From Flavobacteriaceae bacterium (GTDB lineage Bacteria > Bacteroidota > Bacteroidia > Flavobacteriales > Flavobacteriaceae), in assembly GCA_002693605.1 (NCBI GenBank), contig NZQO01000095.1:1-14838 (forward strand): DNA of 14,838 bases, read 5' to 3'. The translations under genes were made by a program, and so were the position numbers. The number at the start of each line of letters is the position of its first letter. Positions within the stretch are counted from its first letter, which is position 1. Below are positions 1 through 7,664 of the stretch, piece after piece. The notes beneath the pieces were generated by a model. The model searched no databases. It was not told the origin of the DNA and was given only the letters and a program-made list of their open reading frames with translations.

Positions 1-337
1 AAAAAGGTTTGTGGCGTGCTATGAAATGTGTCACGGCCGCTTCGGAAATCATTGCTCCGTTTATTTTTATCCGCTCCCTGAAATCCCGTAAGTGCGGTGA
101 GGTATAGAGCCCCACCTTATAACCCGACTCCTGGAGTACAGAGGCCAGCATATGGCTCACCGAGCCCTTACCATTAGTGCCTGCAACGTGCACGCTCCTA
201 AAAGCGGTTTCGGGATGGTCCAAATGCGCGGCCAGGGCGAACGTATTGTCCAGATTTGCCTTATAGGCTACATCGCCCACGCGTTGGTACATGGGCAACT
301 GGGCAAAAAGCCACGAAAGTGTATCGTTGTAGTTAAT
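1..337 (-). CDS. folC: FolC, folylpolyglutamate/dihydrofolate synthase (5' part, cut by window edge)
   Basis: Bifunctional FolC adds glutamate to dihydropteroate and folates using ATP in the cytoplasm. About 112 N-terminal residues are visible. They show the ATP-binding P-loop GTNGKGS at about residues 53-59, followed by the family-typical SHMLASVLQE and YTSPHLRDFRERI. I translated this on the minus strand; the rest lies beyond base 1. The start is odd. The conserved N-terminus (xNYNDTLSWLF.QLPMYQR) begins at an ATT codon (335-337) where relatives have ATG. An in-frame TAG lies eight codons upstream (359-361), with no ATG, GTG or TTG between. The next usable codons are TTG at residue 14 and ATG at residue 16 (290-292), which would remove conserved residues. 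An A-rich stretch precedes the ATT. The gene follows the propeller gene by 10 bases and is probably cotranscribed. The family call is firm; the start is uncertain. Confidence 0.93.
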   Translation of the reverse strand, partial: MNYNDTLSWLFAQLPMYQRVGDVAYKANLDNTFALAAHLDHPETAFRSVHVAGTNGKGSVSHMLASVLQESGYKVGLYTSPHLRDFRERIKINGAMISEAAVTHFIARHKPF

Positions 338-347
338 ACCGTTTCTT

Positions 348-2837
348 TTACCGTTGTACTATCAATTTATGCGTGTATCGCTTACCCTCCTGTTGGGTGC
401 CGACATAATATATTCCCGGTGCTAGGCCCTGCAAAGAAATTTGATACTTGCCAGAGGAACCCGAAAACCGTTCGGTCTTGACCGTTCTCCCCAAGGCATC
501 GAACACGGTGACTTGCATTGCCTCGTTTCTTACCGTTTCGAGCGTAACTACTTCCGTTGCCGGATTCGGGTATAACTTGGGACTTGTTTCCGAAGCCAAA
601 TCGCTATTATTTAAAATATCTTCTGAAATATCCATTTTATACATAGAGCGCCCGTAGGTCGCCACGTACAGGAATTCGGTAGCCTCGTGCAGGTGCATAT
701 CGGTTACGACCACCGAGGGCATATTGGCACCGAAAGGCTCCCATGAAACTCCATTGTCCTTAGAGGAAAGGACGCCTATATCTGTAGCCAAAAATAGATT
801 TCCGTACCTATCTTGCACGATATCGTTTACGGGTATATCGGGCAGGTTTGAGGAAATAGCTACCCAAGACTGGCCCTTATTCTCACTTTTATAAACGTGG
901 CCGTCGTCCTCTCCGTATCGATATCCGGAGAAGGTAGCATACAATGTATTTTCATTGAATCGATCGGCGAGCACCTTGGTAACCCATCTATTGGGCAGTG
1001 AAGCAGATACGAGCGACCATGAACTGCCCCCATTATCGCTAAACTGTACATTTCCGTCGTCGGTTCCCACAACTATTATATTGGAGTTTAACGTCGAAAC
1101 ATCAATGGTAGTAATGGTTCCGAAGGTCAAGTTGCCCTGGTGCGGGCCATCGGTCAAATCAGGACTTATCGGACTCCAGGAGCCCGCCGCATTAGTTGTT
1201 CGGTAAAGACGTTGCGTACCATAGTACAAAATCTGCGAATTGGTCGGGTCCAACACAACGGGCGTATCCCAGTTGTTACGATCGGCAAAGGAAATACCAT
1301 TGGTCGCCCCTGAAAAGGTCGCACCGTTGTTGGTAGATTTAACGAGATTTCCATTTTGCGAAAGGGCATAAATTACCGACGAGTTGGTAGGATCTACCAA
1401 CGGCTGGAACCCATCGCCGCCATGGATGATGCTCCAATTTGCCAGCTCGCCCGTTAGGGTACGCATCGTGCTGTTATCCTGGGCACCGCCATACACCCTA
1501 TTTGCATCTTGGGTATCGACGTGCATACGGTAAAATTGCGTAATAGGCAGCGATTCATTTTTAACCGAAGAACTTCCGGCATTCGTGCTCTTATAGAACC
1601 CGCCATCGTTTCCCAATAGAACCTCGTTAGCTACCATCGTGTTGAAAGCAAGCGCGTGCTGGTCTACGTGCACACCTGGAAACGCGTTAAACCAGCTCGC
1701 ACCACCGTCGACCGATTTCTGTACCACAAAATCTACGTTATAGAGGGTGTTCTCGTTGGTGGGGTCTATATAAATTCCGCGAAACCACCAGTGAAAACCC
1801 ACATCGGTAAGCTGACTGGAGTTCATGGTAGCCCAGGAATCACCGCCGTCGGCCGATCGGTACACCCCCTGAATTCCGCCCGTGGCGTTCGCGTAGCGGG
1901 CCACTAGCACCTGCGGGTTCGATTTTGAAATGGCAATGCTAATACGGCCCTTTTCCGAAGGCAACGTGGGCAAACCGTTTGTCAATTCGGCCCAGGTATC
2001 GCCACCATCGGTCGAACGATAGAGACCCGAGGTTTCCCCCCCGTACTGCCGTCTGTTAGGGCGCCGAATGCGCTCCCAGCTAGCGGCATAGAGAATATTT
2101 CCGTTGGTGGGGTGTATGGCCATATCTATAATTCCCGTAGAATCGCTCACAAATAACTTTTGCTCCCAGGTGGCTCCATTGTCGGTCGATTTGTACACCC
2201 CCCGGTTGGTATCGTTGCGGAAGAGCGGCCCCATAGCAGCCGCGTACACAGTTTGGTCGTTTGTAGGGTCAATGAGAATCTTCCCAATGCTCCCAGATGC
2301 CGCAAGGCCTTTGGCTTGCCATGTAATACCCCCGTCCTCGCTCTTGAAAATTCCATTGCCATCGTAGGCCAATGAGCCACCGCCCGCGTTTACTTCTCCG
2401 GTGCCCACCCAAAGATGGGTGGGATTGGCTTCGGAAATCTCCATATCGCCAATGGAAAGCATTCCCTGGTCGTCAAAAATAGGCGTCCAGGAGGAACCCG
2501 CATCGATCGTCTTGAAGATACCTCCCGAGGCTGTTCCTACATAATAGGTTTGCGCCTGGTCTATCGGGATTTCGATATCTGTGATGCGCCCTCCTATATT
2601 TAGCGGTCCGGCGAATTCCCAAATGGGGTCGTCGCCCCGTTGGCGCCGCTGTTCATTTTTCCAGATACTAGCTTCGGAATAGGCACCGCTCTTTATATTC
2701 CCAGAGGGATAGGCGCGCTGCATGAACATATAGTCATGGGGTATCTTTTCGACCGTACCCGATATGCTGCCAGAATCTGGTTGTTGGCACGAAATGAGGA
2801 ATAGCAGAACAAAGGGGCCGAGTAAAAATCTAATCAT
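348..2837 (-). CDS. Asp-box (VPS10/sortilin-like) beta-propeller protein with T9SS sorting domain
   Basis: 829 residues. The N-terminus is a hydrophobic signal (about 4-16) ending in a lipobox-like LISC with Cys17. Residues about 75-735 contain twelve Asp-box units of the type (K/R)S-x-D/N-x-G-x-x-W, at about 109, 165, 216, 274, 327, 374, 416, 500, 546, 599, 650 and 691. The unit at 416 has lost its Trp, and the one at 500 has Phe in its place. This matches the multi-bladed propeller of the sortilin/VPS10 and sialidase-like families, often annotated 'glycosyl hydrolase', but I see no catalytic set that would support an enzyme. Residues about 754-829 form a T9SS type A sorting domain (KLYPNPATE ... 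GIYYV ... KLIVQR), predicting export across the outer membrane. Having both a lipobox and a sorting domain is unusual. ATG start at 2835-2837. It lies 58 bases after tonB and 10 before folC, so it is probably in that transcript. Function unknown; adhesion or binding is a guess. Confidence 0.9.
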   Translation of the reverse strand: MIRFLLGPFVLLFLISCQQPDSGSISGTVEKIPHDYMFMQRAYPSGNIKSGAYSEASIWKNEQRRQRGDDPIWEFAGPLNIGGRITDIEIPIDQAQTYYVGTASGGIFKTIDAGSSWTPIFDDQGMLSIGDMEISEANPTHLWVGTGEVNAGGGSLAYDGNGIFKSEDGGITWQAKGLAASGSIGKILIDPTNDQTVYAAAMGPLFRNDTNRGVYKSTDNGATWEQKLFVSDSTGIIDMAIHPTNGNILYAASWERIRRPNRRQYGGETSGLYRSTDGGDTWAELTNGLPTLPSEKGRISIAISKSNPQVLVARYANATGGIQGVYRSADGGDSWATMNSSQLTDVGFHWWFRGIYIDPTNENTLYNVDFVVQKSVDGGASWFNAFPGVHVDQHALAFNTMVANEVLLGNDGGFYKSTNAGSSSVKNESLPITQFYRMHVDTQDANRVYGGAQDNSTMRTLTGELANWSIIHGGDGFQPLVDPTNSSVIYALSQNGNLVKSTNNGATFSGATNGISFADRNNWDTPVVLDPTNSQILYYGTQRLYRTTNAAGSWSPISPDLTDGPHQGNLTFGTITTIDVSTLNSNIIVVGTDDGNVQFSDNGGSSWSLVSASLPNRWVTKVLADRFNENTLYATFSGYRYGEDDGHVYKSENKGQSWVAISSNLPDIPVNDIVQDRYGNLFLATDIGVLSSKDNGVSWEPFGANMPSVVVTDMHLHEATEFLYVATYGRSMYKMDISEDILNNSDLASETSPKLYPNPATEVVTLETVRNEAMQVTVFDALGRTVKTERFSGSSGKYQISLQGLAPGIYYVGTQQEGKRYTHKLIVQR

Positions 2838-2895
2838 AGCAATTTCAAATTAGCCCTAAATATACGCAAATTAGAATGCTACGGGTACCGTGGAC

Positions 2896-3717
2896 TTACT
2901 CCGAAAGCTTGAAGTTATAGATAATCTTCCCTATTTGCTTGGCAGGGGCGTCTGGGTCGGCGTTAAAACGTGTAGCGAGCGCGGCACGTTTGGCAGGTTC
3001 TAACAGGCACCGGGTATTGTTCGTGGTGCCGCGAACGCCCGGGGTGGCGCTAATAACCCGCCCACTGCGGTCTACCTCGATACTTACCACCACCTTTCCG
3101 GCCTCGTTGCAATCCTGTACAAATTTTTCCTTATTGAGGGCCTTGCGACCGCCCAGCAGATAGTTGCCGTCACCGTCCAATCCCTTTCCGGTTCCATAAT
3201 AGCTTTGGGCGTTGGGATCGCCATCGGGGCTGCCCTTGTCTCCCGGCCGCGAGTCATTTCCTTCCCCACCCTTCGCGGTACCATCTTGCCTAGGGCCGTT
3301 AATTAGGCTGGATAGTGCATCGGTGGTTGACTTATCAGGTTTGGGGTCCGGTTTCTTCGGCGGTTCCTTCTTGGGCTGTTCCTTTACGGGAACCTCTTTT
3401 TGAATAGGCTTCTGCTCTTCTTTTTTAATAACCGGAGCATCTTCCGTGTCTTGTGTAACCACTTCCTCCTTAATTTCGGATTTGGGTTGGGTTACGGGCG
3501 GAGGGGTCTGCTGCTGCGGAGCCGATTGGAGGGGCTCGTTGGGCTGTATGGTGCCGCTACCGACCTCCATCGTTCCAAAATTGACCGCGATACCGTTCTC
3601 TGGGGGTGGGTCGAGGTAGGTTAACCCTACATAAAACAACAGTACGAGCAGCAATACGTGCAATACGACCGTGATGGTCATGCTCTTTTTTTTATGTTTG
3701 GTGTCTAACAGCGACAT
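2896..3717 (-). CDS. tonB: TonB-family energy transducer
   Basis: 273 residues. TonB spans the periplasm and passes proton-motive energy from ExbB-ExbD to outer-membrane receptors. Order: short basic cytoplasmic tail (KHKKK), one membrane segment at about 12-34, a Pro/Gln/Lys/Glu-rich spacer at about 58-130, a Gly/Asp-rich stretch at about 140-190, and a C-terminal TonB-like domain at about 196-273 ending in IIYNFKLSE. The membrane helix carries T16-x3-H20, equivalent to the S-x3-H motif of classical TonB with Ser replaced by Thr. Cys203 and Cys237 in the C-terminal domain could form a disulfide. The gene follows exbB and exbD on the same strand, which supports the role. The 117-base gap to exbD contains hairpins, so tonB expression may differ from exbBD. 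ATG start at 3715-3717. Several TonB paralogues are usual in this phylum, so its receptor partners cannot be told from here. Confidence 0.9.
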   Translation of the reverse strand: MSLLDTKHKKKSMTITVVLHVLLLVLLFYVGLTYLDPPPENGIAVNFGTMEVGSGTIQPNEPLQSAPQQQTPPPVTQPKSEIKEEVVTQDTEDAPVIKKEEQKPIQKEVPVKEQPKKEPPKKPDPKPDKSTTDALSSLINGPRQDGTAKGGEGNDSRPGDKGSPDGDPNAQSYYGTGKGLDGDGNYLLGGRKALNKEKFVQDCNEAGKVVVSIEVDRSGRVISATPGVRGTTNNTRCLLEPAKRAALATRFNADPDAPAKQIGKIIYNFKLSE

Positions 3718-3747
3718 AGTGTGAGGTTGTTGTTTTTTGCGTTAGGG

Positions 3748-3823
3748 ACAGAGGCTCTGTTGGAGCTCTTGCCGCCAGAGGCGGCAAAGCGACTGCCGAT
3801 GGCCCGACCCCAATGCGTTGGGG
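3748..3823. repeat. Three inverted repeats in the exbD-tonB gap
   Basis: The 117-base space between exbD and tonB contains perfect inverted repeats: ACAGAG-G-CTCTGT (3748-3760), TTGCCGCC-AGA-GGCGGCAA (3769-3787) and CCCCAA-TGCG-TTGGGG (3808-3823). A fourth, with one bulge, overlaps the exbD stop codon (3827-3846). None is followed by a T-run on the minus strand, so they do not look like simple terminators. They could be mRNA stability or processing elements that set the ratio of ExbBD to TonB (inference). Confidence 0.6.
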
Positions 3824-3834
3824 GAACGCCCAAA

Positions 3835-4227
3835 TTAATTGGGGCGTACGGCTAAAACGACTTTAAAGTTATTTTTATTGGCTACGTCCATAACGAAAAC
3901 GGCATCTTCAATAGGCACCCCTTCCTCGGCTCTCAATATAATAGTGGGGTCTTCCTGTCCTGCAAGCAGGGTTCTCAATTCCTTTTCGATACTGTATTCA
4001 CTAACTCGTTCCTTGTTAACGTAATAGGCGCCCTCCTTGGTGATGCTCACCGATGCCTTTTGTACGTTCGTAGTCTTTCCCTTTGCTTTCGGCAAAATAA
4101 GATCCAGTGCATCTGGTGTAATGGCCGGTGATGTCAAAAGGAAGAAAACCAATAACAGAAACACAATATCGGTCATGGAACTCATACTGAATTCGGGACT
4201 GATTTTATTTCTTCCGCGCAGGTTCAT
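3835..4227 (-). CDS. exbD: ExbD/TolR biopolymer transport protein
   Basis: 130 residues, the usual ExbD length. One membrane helix (about 19-34, DIVFLLLVFFLL) follows a short cytoplasmic tail. It carries the key Asp20, which corresponds to the proton-channel aspartate of ExbD (Asp25 in E. coli). A periplasmic domain (about 43-130) follows, with the family-typical 'PTIILRAEEGVP' near residue 95. ExbD forms the rotor/peptidoglycan-contacting part of the inner-membrane motor with ExbB and drives TonB. The start ATG (4225-4227) shares one base with the exbB stop (TAATG), indicating translational coupling. Stop TAA at 3835-3837. No sign of damage. Confidence 0.95.
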   Translation of the reverse strand: MNLRGRNKISPEFSMSSMTDIVFLLLVFFLLTSPAITPDALDLILPKAKGKTTNVQKASVSITKEGAYYVNKERVSEYSIEKELRTLLAGQEDPTIILRAEEGVPIEDAVFVMDVANKNNFKVVLAVRPN

Positions 4228-4928
4228 TAGGCGGGTTCGTTTAAGAGGTCAAGAAAATCTACCGCCGTGGCCTCCATTTGGTGCACTACCTTATCGGTGC
4301 GCACCACAAGGTGGTTGTAACCCATATAGGCAATGATACCTACAATTAGTCCTGCAACGGTCGTTGTCATTGCGGTATAGATCCCCTCTGCAAGGGCACC
4401 CATCTCGGCCTGCCCGCTACTGGTGGCCAATTGGTGAAATGCCAATACCATCCCTATTACCGTACCCAGGAAACCAATCATGGGCGCCGCCCCGGCAATA
4501 GTTGCCAAAATACTAACATTTTTCTCCAATTTATATACTTCCAGACGTCCAGCGTTCTCAATGGCGGTATTGATGTCCTCCAAGGGCATTCCAATGCGCG
4601 AGATCCCCTTATCGGTTAGTCGTGACACCGGAGTGTTATGCTGGGCACAGAGCATTTTGGCGCTCTGTATATTTCCATTGGCCACGTTATCGCGAATTTG
4701 GTTCATAAAATTGCTGTCCAACTTCGAAGCCGCCTTTATGGCGAACAATCTTTCAAAGTAAATGTAGACTGCCACGAAGAGCAGGATAAACAGCACACCA
4801 ATGATAATTTGGGCCCCTAGCCCACCGTTCATTATCAGTTCCAAAACTGAGAGCGTTTTCTCGGTGGCCTCGGGCTCCAAGGTCTGGGCCGTTTCATCGA
4901 CACCTTCCTGAATGAAAGAGTTTAGCAT
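4227..4928 (-). CDS. exbB: ExbB/TolQ/MotA proton-channel protein
   Basis: 233 residues. ExbB forms the membrane pentamer around ExbD and conducts protons for TonB-dependent uptake. Three membrane segments are visible: about 36-60 (GAQIIIGVLFILLFVAVYIY), about 138-165, and about 180-205. The second holds the conserved AGAAPMIGFLGTVIGM, with the GTV-x-GM signature at 155-160. The third holds TAMTTTVAGLIVGI. The N-terminal 30 residues are acidic and soluble. The ATG is at 4926-4928, 48 bases downstream of nhaD, with no clear promoter between them. The stop overlaps the exbD start. The pairing with exbD and tonB favours ExbB over TolQ or MotA. Confidence 0.94.
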   Translation of the reverse strand: MLNSFIQEGVDETAQTLEPEATEKTLSVLELIMNGGLGAQIIIGVLFILLFVAVYIYFERLFAIKAASKLDSNFMNQIRDNVANGNIQSAKMLCAQHNTPVSRLTDKGISRIGMPLEDINTAIENAGRLEVYKLEKNVSILATIAGAAPMIGFLGTVIGMVLAFHQLATSSGQAEMGALAEGIYTAMTTTVAGLIVGIIAYMGYNHLVVRTDKVVHQMEATAVDFLDLLNEPA

Positions 4929-4976
4929 AAAATAGGTTTGGTTTTAATGGATAACGACACAGGTCGTATTTTAGTG

Positions 4977-6356
4977 TTAGGCATTGTGAAATAAGACGCG
5001 TTCGAACAGGAGAAACACCCCTGCGCCCGCTGCGAAACCGATAAAGGCAAGCCAGGCGATTTTCTTCAGGTACCAGATAAAGTCGATACGCTCCATTCCC
5101 ATTGCGGCTACTCCCGCCGCAGAACCTATTATGAGCATACTTCCGCCCGTACCGGCCGAATAGGCAATGAAATGCCACAATACCGAATCGGTAGGGCTCT
5201 CATACATTCCCATAGAGGCGGCCACCAACGGCACGTTGTCAATAATTGCCGAGAACACCCCAAGTAGCATTACCACGACATCCTGGTTCGGGATGGTGGC
5301 CTGAAGCACTTCGGCCAAATAGCGAAGCGTTCCAACTTCCTCGCCATTTACCACACCGTACACCAAGCTTTCGAGTCCGGCCACGGCCATCAAGATTCCG
5401 AGGAAAAAGAGAATACTCGATATCTCGATACGCGACAGGGCCTTATGGGCCGAATATAAATGACGCCGCTCCTTGCTGAAATCTTCCTCGGGGTGGATAT
5501 ATTCGGAAACCAACCACACTACACCCAGGGCCAACATCATACCCATATAGGGCGGCAAGTGCGTCAAGGTTTTGAACACCGGTACCGAAACGATCATTCC
5601 CAGACCTAAAAAGAGCATCGTCTTGCTGCTTAGTAGGCGTTCAGCCACGGTATCTTCGGTGGTGTCCATCTGTATTTTTCCGCGGAAGGGTTTCAAATAA
5701 CTCGCTACCAAGAACGGCAATAGGAAACATACGATAGACGGTAGTACGACATATTCGATAAGTCCGAGGGCGGTCACCTTATCGGCTATCCATAACATGG
5801 TAGTGGTAACATCACCAATGGGCGACCATGCCCCACCGGCGTTGGCGGCGATAACCACCATGGCGGCATACCATAGTCGCTCCTCACGAACGTGTATGAG
5901 CTTGCGCAGCAAGGTTACGAGTACGATTGTTGCCGTGAGGTTGTCTATAATGGCCGAAAGGATAAAGGCCAATATCCCGATTATCCAAAGCAGTTTTCGC
6001 TTGCTACGCGTATTAACCGCACCTTTCAGGATTTCGAAACCACGGTGCAGGTCAATTATCTCCACGATGGTCATGGCACCTATTAGGAAGATAAGTATCT
6101 CGGCCGTCTTCCCGAGGTGGTGCAACAGGGTGTTCTCGAACCCTTCCTCGGCAACTTCGCCTCCGGTTAGAAAGCTGAAGGCCCGTTCGTGGGTGTCGAT
6201 AACATCGTACCACCCGGCGTGGAAACCAATGGCCAACATGGCCCAGATTAGGGCGGCCATAATAAGAGCCGGTACCGTTTTATCAAGTTTTAATGGGTGC
6301 TCCAACGTGATGGACAAATACCCGATAACAAAAATTAGAATAATTATAGACTCCAT
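4977..6356 (-). CDS. nhaD: NhaD-type Na+/H+ antiporter
   Basis: 459 residues and very hydrophobic, with about a dozen membrane helices; the usual NhaD length. NhaD (ion transporter superfamily) expels Na+ or Li+ in exchange for H+ at the inner membrane and is common in marine and halophilic bacteria. The fold's inverted repeat is visible as two matching half-sites: LSAIIDNLTA (D138, N139) and FSAIIDNVPLV (D373, N374). Conserved polar motifs include ANAGGAWSPIGDVTTTMLW (about 171-189) and SAGTGGSMLIIGSAAG (about 400-415). The N-terminal LEHPLKLDKTVPALIMA (about 18-34) is typical of the family. ATG at 6354-6356, 20 bases after the dehydrogenase stop, so probably the same transcript. Upkeep of ion gradients fits its neighbours exbB, exbD and tonB. 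Confidence 0.94.
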   Translation of the reverse strand: MESIIILIFVIGYLSITLEHPLKLDKTVPALIMAALIWAMLAIGFHAGWYDVIDTHERAFSFLTGGEVAEEGFENTLLHHLGKTAEILIFLIGAMTIVEIIDLHRGFEILKGAVNTRSKRKLLWIIGILAFILSAIIDNLTATIVLVTLLRKLIHVREERLWYAAMVVIAANAGGAWSPIGDVTTTMLWIADKVTALGLIEYVVLPSIVCFLLPFLVASYLKPFRGKIQMDTTEDTVAERLLSSKTMLFLGLGMIVSVPVFKTLTHLPPYMGMMLALGVVWLVSEYIHPEEDFSKERRHLYSAHKALSRIEISSILFFLGILMAVAGLESLVYGVVNGEEVGTLRYLAEVLQATIPNQDVVVMLLGVFSAIIDNVPLVAASMGMYESPTDSVLWHFIAYSAGTGGSMLIIGSAAGVAAMGMERIDFIWYLKKIAWLAFIGFAAGAGVFLLFERVLFHNA

Positions 6357-6376
6357 AGGTGCGAGGTTAGTAAAAA

Positions 6377-7603
6377 TTAAAGCAGTTGTTTCAGCGCGAT
6401 CTCGAATGCTGTCTTGCTAATATTGGTCGTACTGCTGTTATTATCGAATGTATTTTGAATGGCATTTTTTATGGTCATGGACGTATCGTTAAAGATGGCC
6501 TCATCGGTCATCTGCACCTTGCGTTCCATAAAATAGGCAAATACGCGTGCCATCCCGCAATTGCTTATAAAATCGGGTATTAGGCTCACGCGCTCATCGG
6601 TAAATTCCATGATTGGGCCGAAGAAAATTTCCCTGTCGGCAAAAGGCACGTTGGCACCGCAGCTAATCACCTCAAGGCCACTATCGATCATCTGCGATAT
6701 CTGCTCTTGCGTAATGAGCCTTGAGGCGGCGCAGGGTGCGAAAATCTCAGTTTTGAGTTTCCAGATTTTCTCGTTCACTTCTGAAAAGGGCATCATTCCC
6801 TCGGCCTTCAAGGTATTGCCGTCCTTCTTCAGAAATAGCTGTTTCACTTCTTCGAAGGTGAAACCGTCTTCCTTGATAATTCCACCGGCCCTGTCGATAA
6901 TACCCACGATCTTGGCGCCCATCTGCGATAGGTAATAGGCCGCGGCAGCGCCTACATTTCCGAAGCCCTGTATCACGGCCCGCTTACCGCGAATATCGCC
7001 ACCGTAAATGGAATAATAGTGGTGAACCGCCTCGGCAACGCCATAGCCGGTAATCATATCGGCAACGGTATATTTCCTGGAGACATCGGGCGAATAGGTA
7101 TTGTTTTCCAATACTTTTATCACGCCCTGCCGCAGTTGGCCAATACGGTTAATCTTGTCGGCTTCGGTCGGGTTGAAATGACCGTTGAAGACTCCTTCCT
7201 GAGGGTGCCAAACACCGCTCTCCTCGGTAATGGGAATAACTTCGTGGATTTCGTCTACATTGAGGTCGCCACCCGTGCCATAATAGGCTTTCAGCAGGGG
7301 CGAAACCGCCTTGTACCAGCGTTCCAACACGCCTTTTTTGCGCGGATCGCTAGGATCGAAATCGATGCCTGATTTGGCACCGCCAATGTCTGGCCCCGAG
7401 ACGGTAAACTTTACCTCCATCGTCTTAGCCAACGATAGCACTTCGTTTTGGTCCAGCCCGGGCCGCATGCGCGTGCCACCGCCGGCCGCTCCACCACGGA
7501 GCGAGTTGATAACCGTCCAGCCCTGGGCCTCGGTTTCGGGGTCATTCCAATGAAAAACGATTTCGGGAGCTTTCTCTTCGTACTTTTTGAGCAGTTCTTT
7601 CAT
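6377..7603 (-). CDS. Glu/Leu/Phe/Val dehydrogenase family enzyme
   Basis: About 408 residues. The family oxidatively deaminates an L-amino acid to the 2-oxo acid with NAD(P), or the reverse. Visible: N-terminal dimerisation/catalytic domain with GGAAGGGTRMRPG (about 38-50), the catalytic-lysine loop GPDIGGAKSG (Lys about 77-78), and GTGGDLNVDE with the proton-relay Asp (about 113-114). The Rossmann domain has VIQGFGNVGAAAA at about 210-222. An Asp (IIDRAG, about 238) closes the second strand, which favours NAD over NADP. I start at ATG 7601-7603; a TTG one codon upstream is possible but less likely. A -7 box ends 20 bases before this ATG. Family members differ in substrate (Glu, Leu, Phe, Val), and the sequence alone does not decide which; flavobacterial relatives are annotated both ways. 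nhaD follows after 20 bases. Confidence 0.92.
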   Translation of the reverse strand: MKELLKKYEEKAPEIVFHWNDPETEAQGWTVINSLRGGAAGGGTRMRPGLDQNEVLSLAKTMEVKFTVSGPDIGGAKSGIDFDPSDPRKKGVLERWYKAVSPLLKAYYGTGGDLNVDEIHEVIPITEESGVWHPQEGVFNGHFNPTEADKINRIGQLRQGVIKVLENNTYSPDVSRKYTVADMITGYGVAEAVHHYYSIYGGDIRGKRAVIQGFGNVGAAAAYYLSQMGAKIVGIIDRAGGIIKEDGFTFEEVKQLFLKKDGNTLKAEGMMPFSEVNEKIWKLKTEIFAPCAASRLITQEQISQMIDSGLEVISCGANVPFADREIFFGPIMEFTDERVSLIPDFISNCGMARVFAYFMERKVQMTDEAIFNDTSMTIKNAIQNTFDNNSSTTNISKTAFEIALKQLL

Positions 7604-7623
7604 CAATGGCTGAAGTTATGGGG

Positions 7624-7631
7624 CAAATATA
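7624..7631 (-). promoter_or_regulatory. Putative -7 box for the amino-acid dehydrogenase
   Basis: On the minus strand the octamer TATATTTG is a perfect match to the Bacteroidota -7 consensus TAnnTTTG. It lies 20 bases upstream of the dehydrogenase ATG, inside the 61-base gap after anmK. I see no TTG at the usual -33 distance, so this is weaker than the other promoters here. It may allow the dehydrogenase-to-folC run to be transcribed separately from anmK. Confidence 0.5.
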
Positions 7632-7664
7632 AAAAACATGTTAAGGGATTTCACCATTTCACGA

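Noticed and set aside
348..2837. Naming the propeller protein a sialidase or glycoside hydrolase
   Set aside because: Asp-boxes are structural. I do not see the Arg triad, Tyr/Glu pair or other catalytic set needed for that claim.
5797..6420. 207-codon open frame opposite nhaD
   Set aside because: Antisense to a strongly conserved antiporter; low-complexity Ser/Ile/Arg composition typical of a shadow frame.
7604..7606. TTG as start of the amino-acid dehydrogenase
   Set aside because: An ATG follows immediately in frame and is the simpler start. The one-residue difference has no functional weight.
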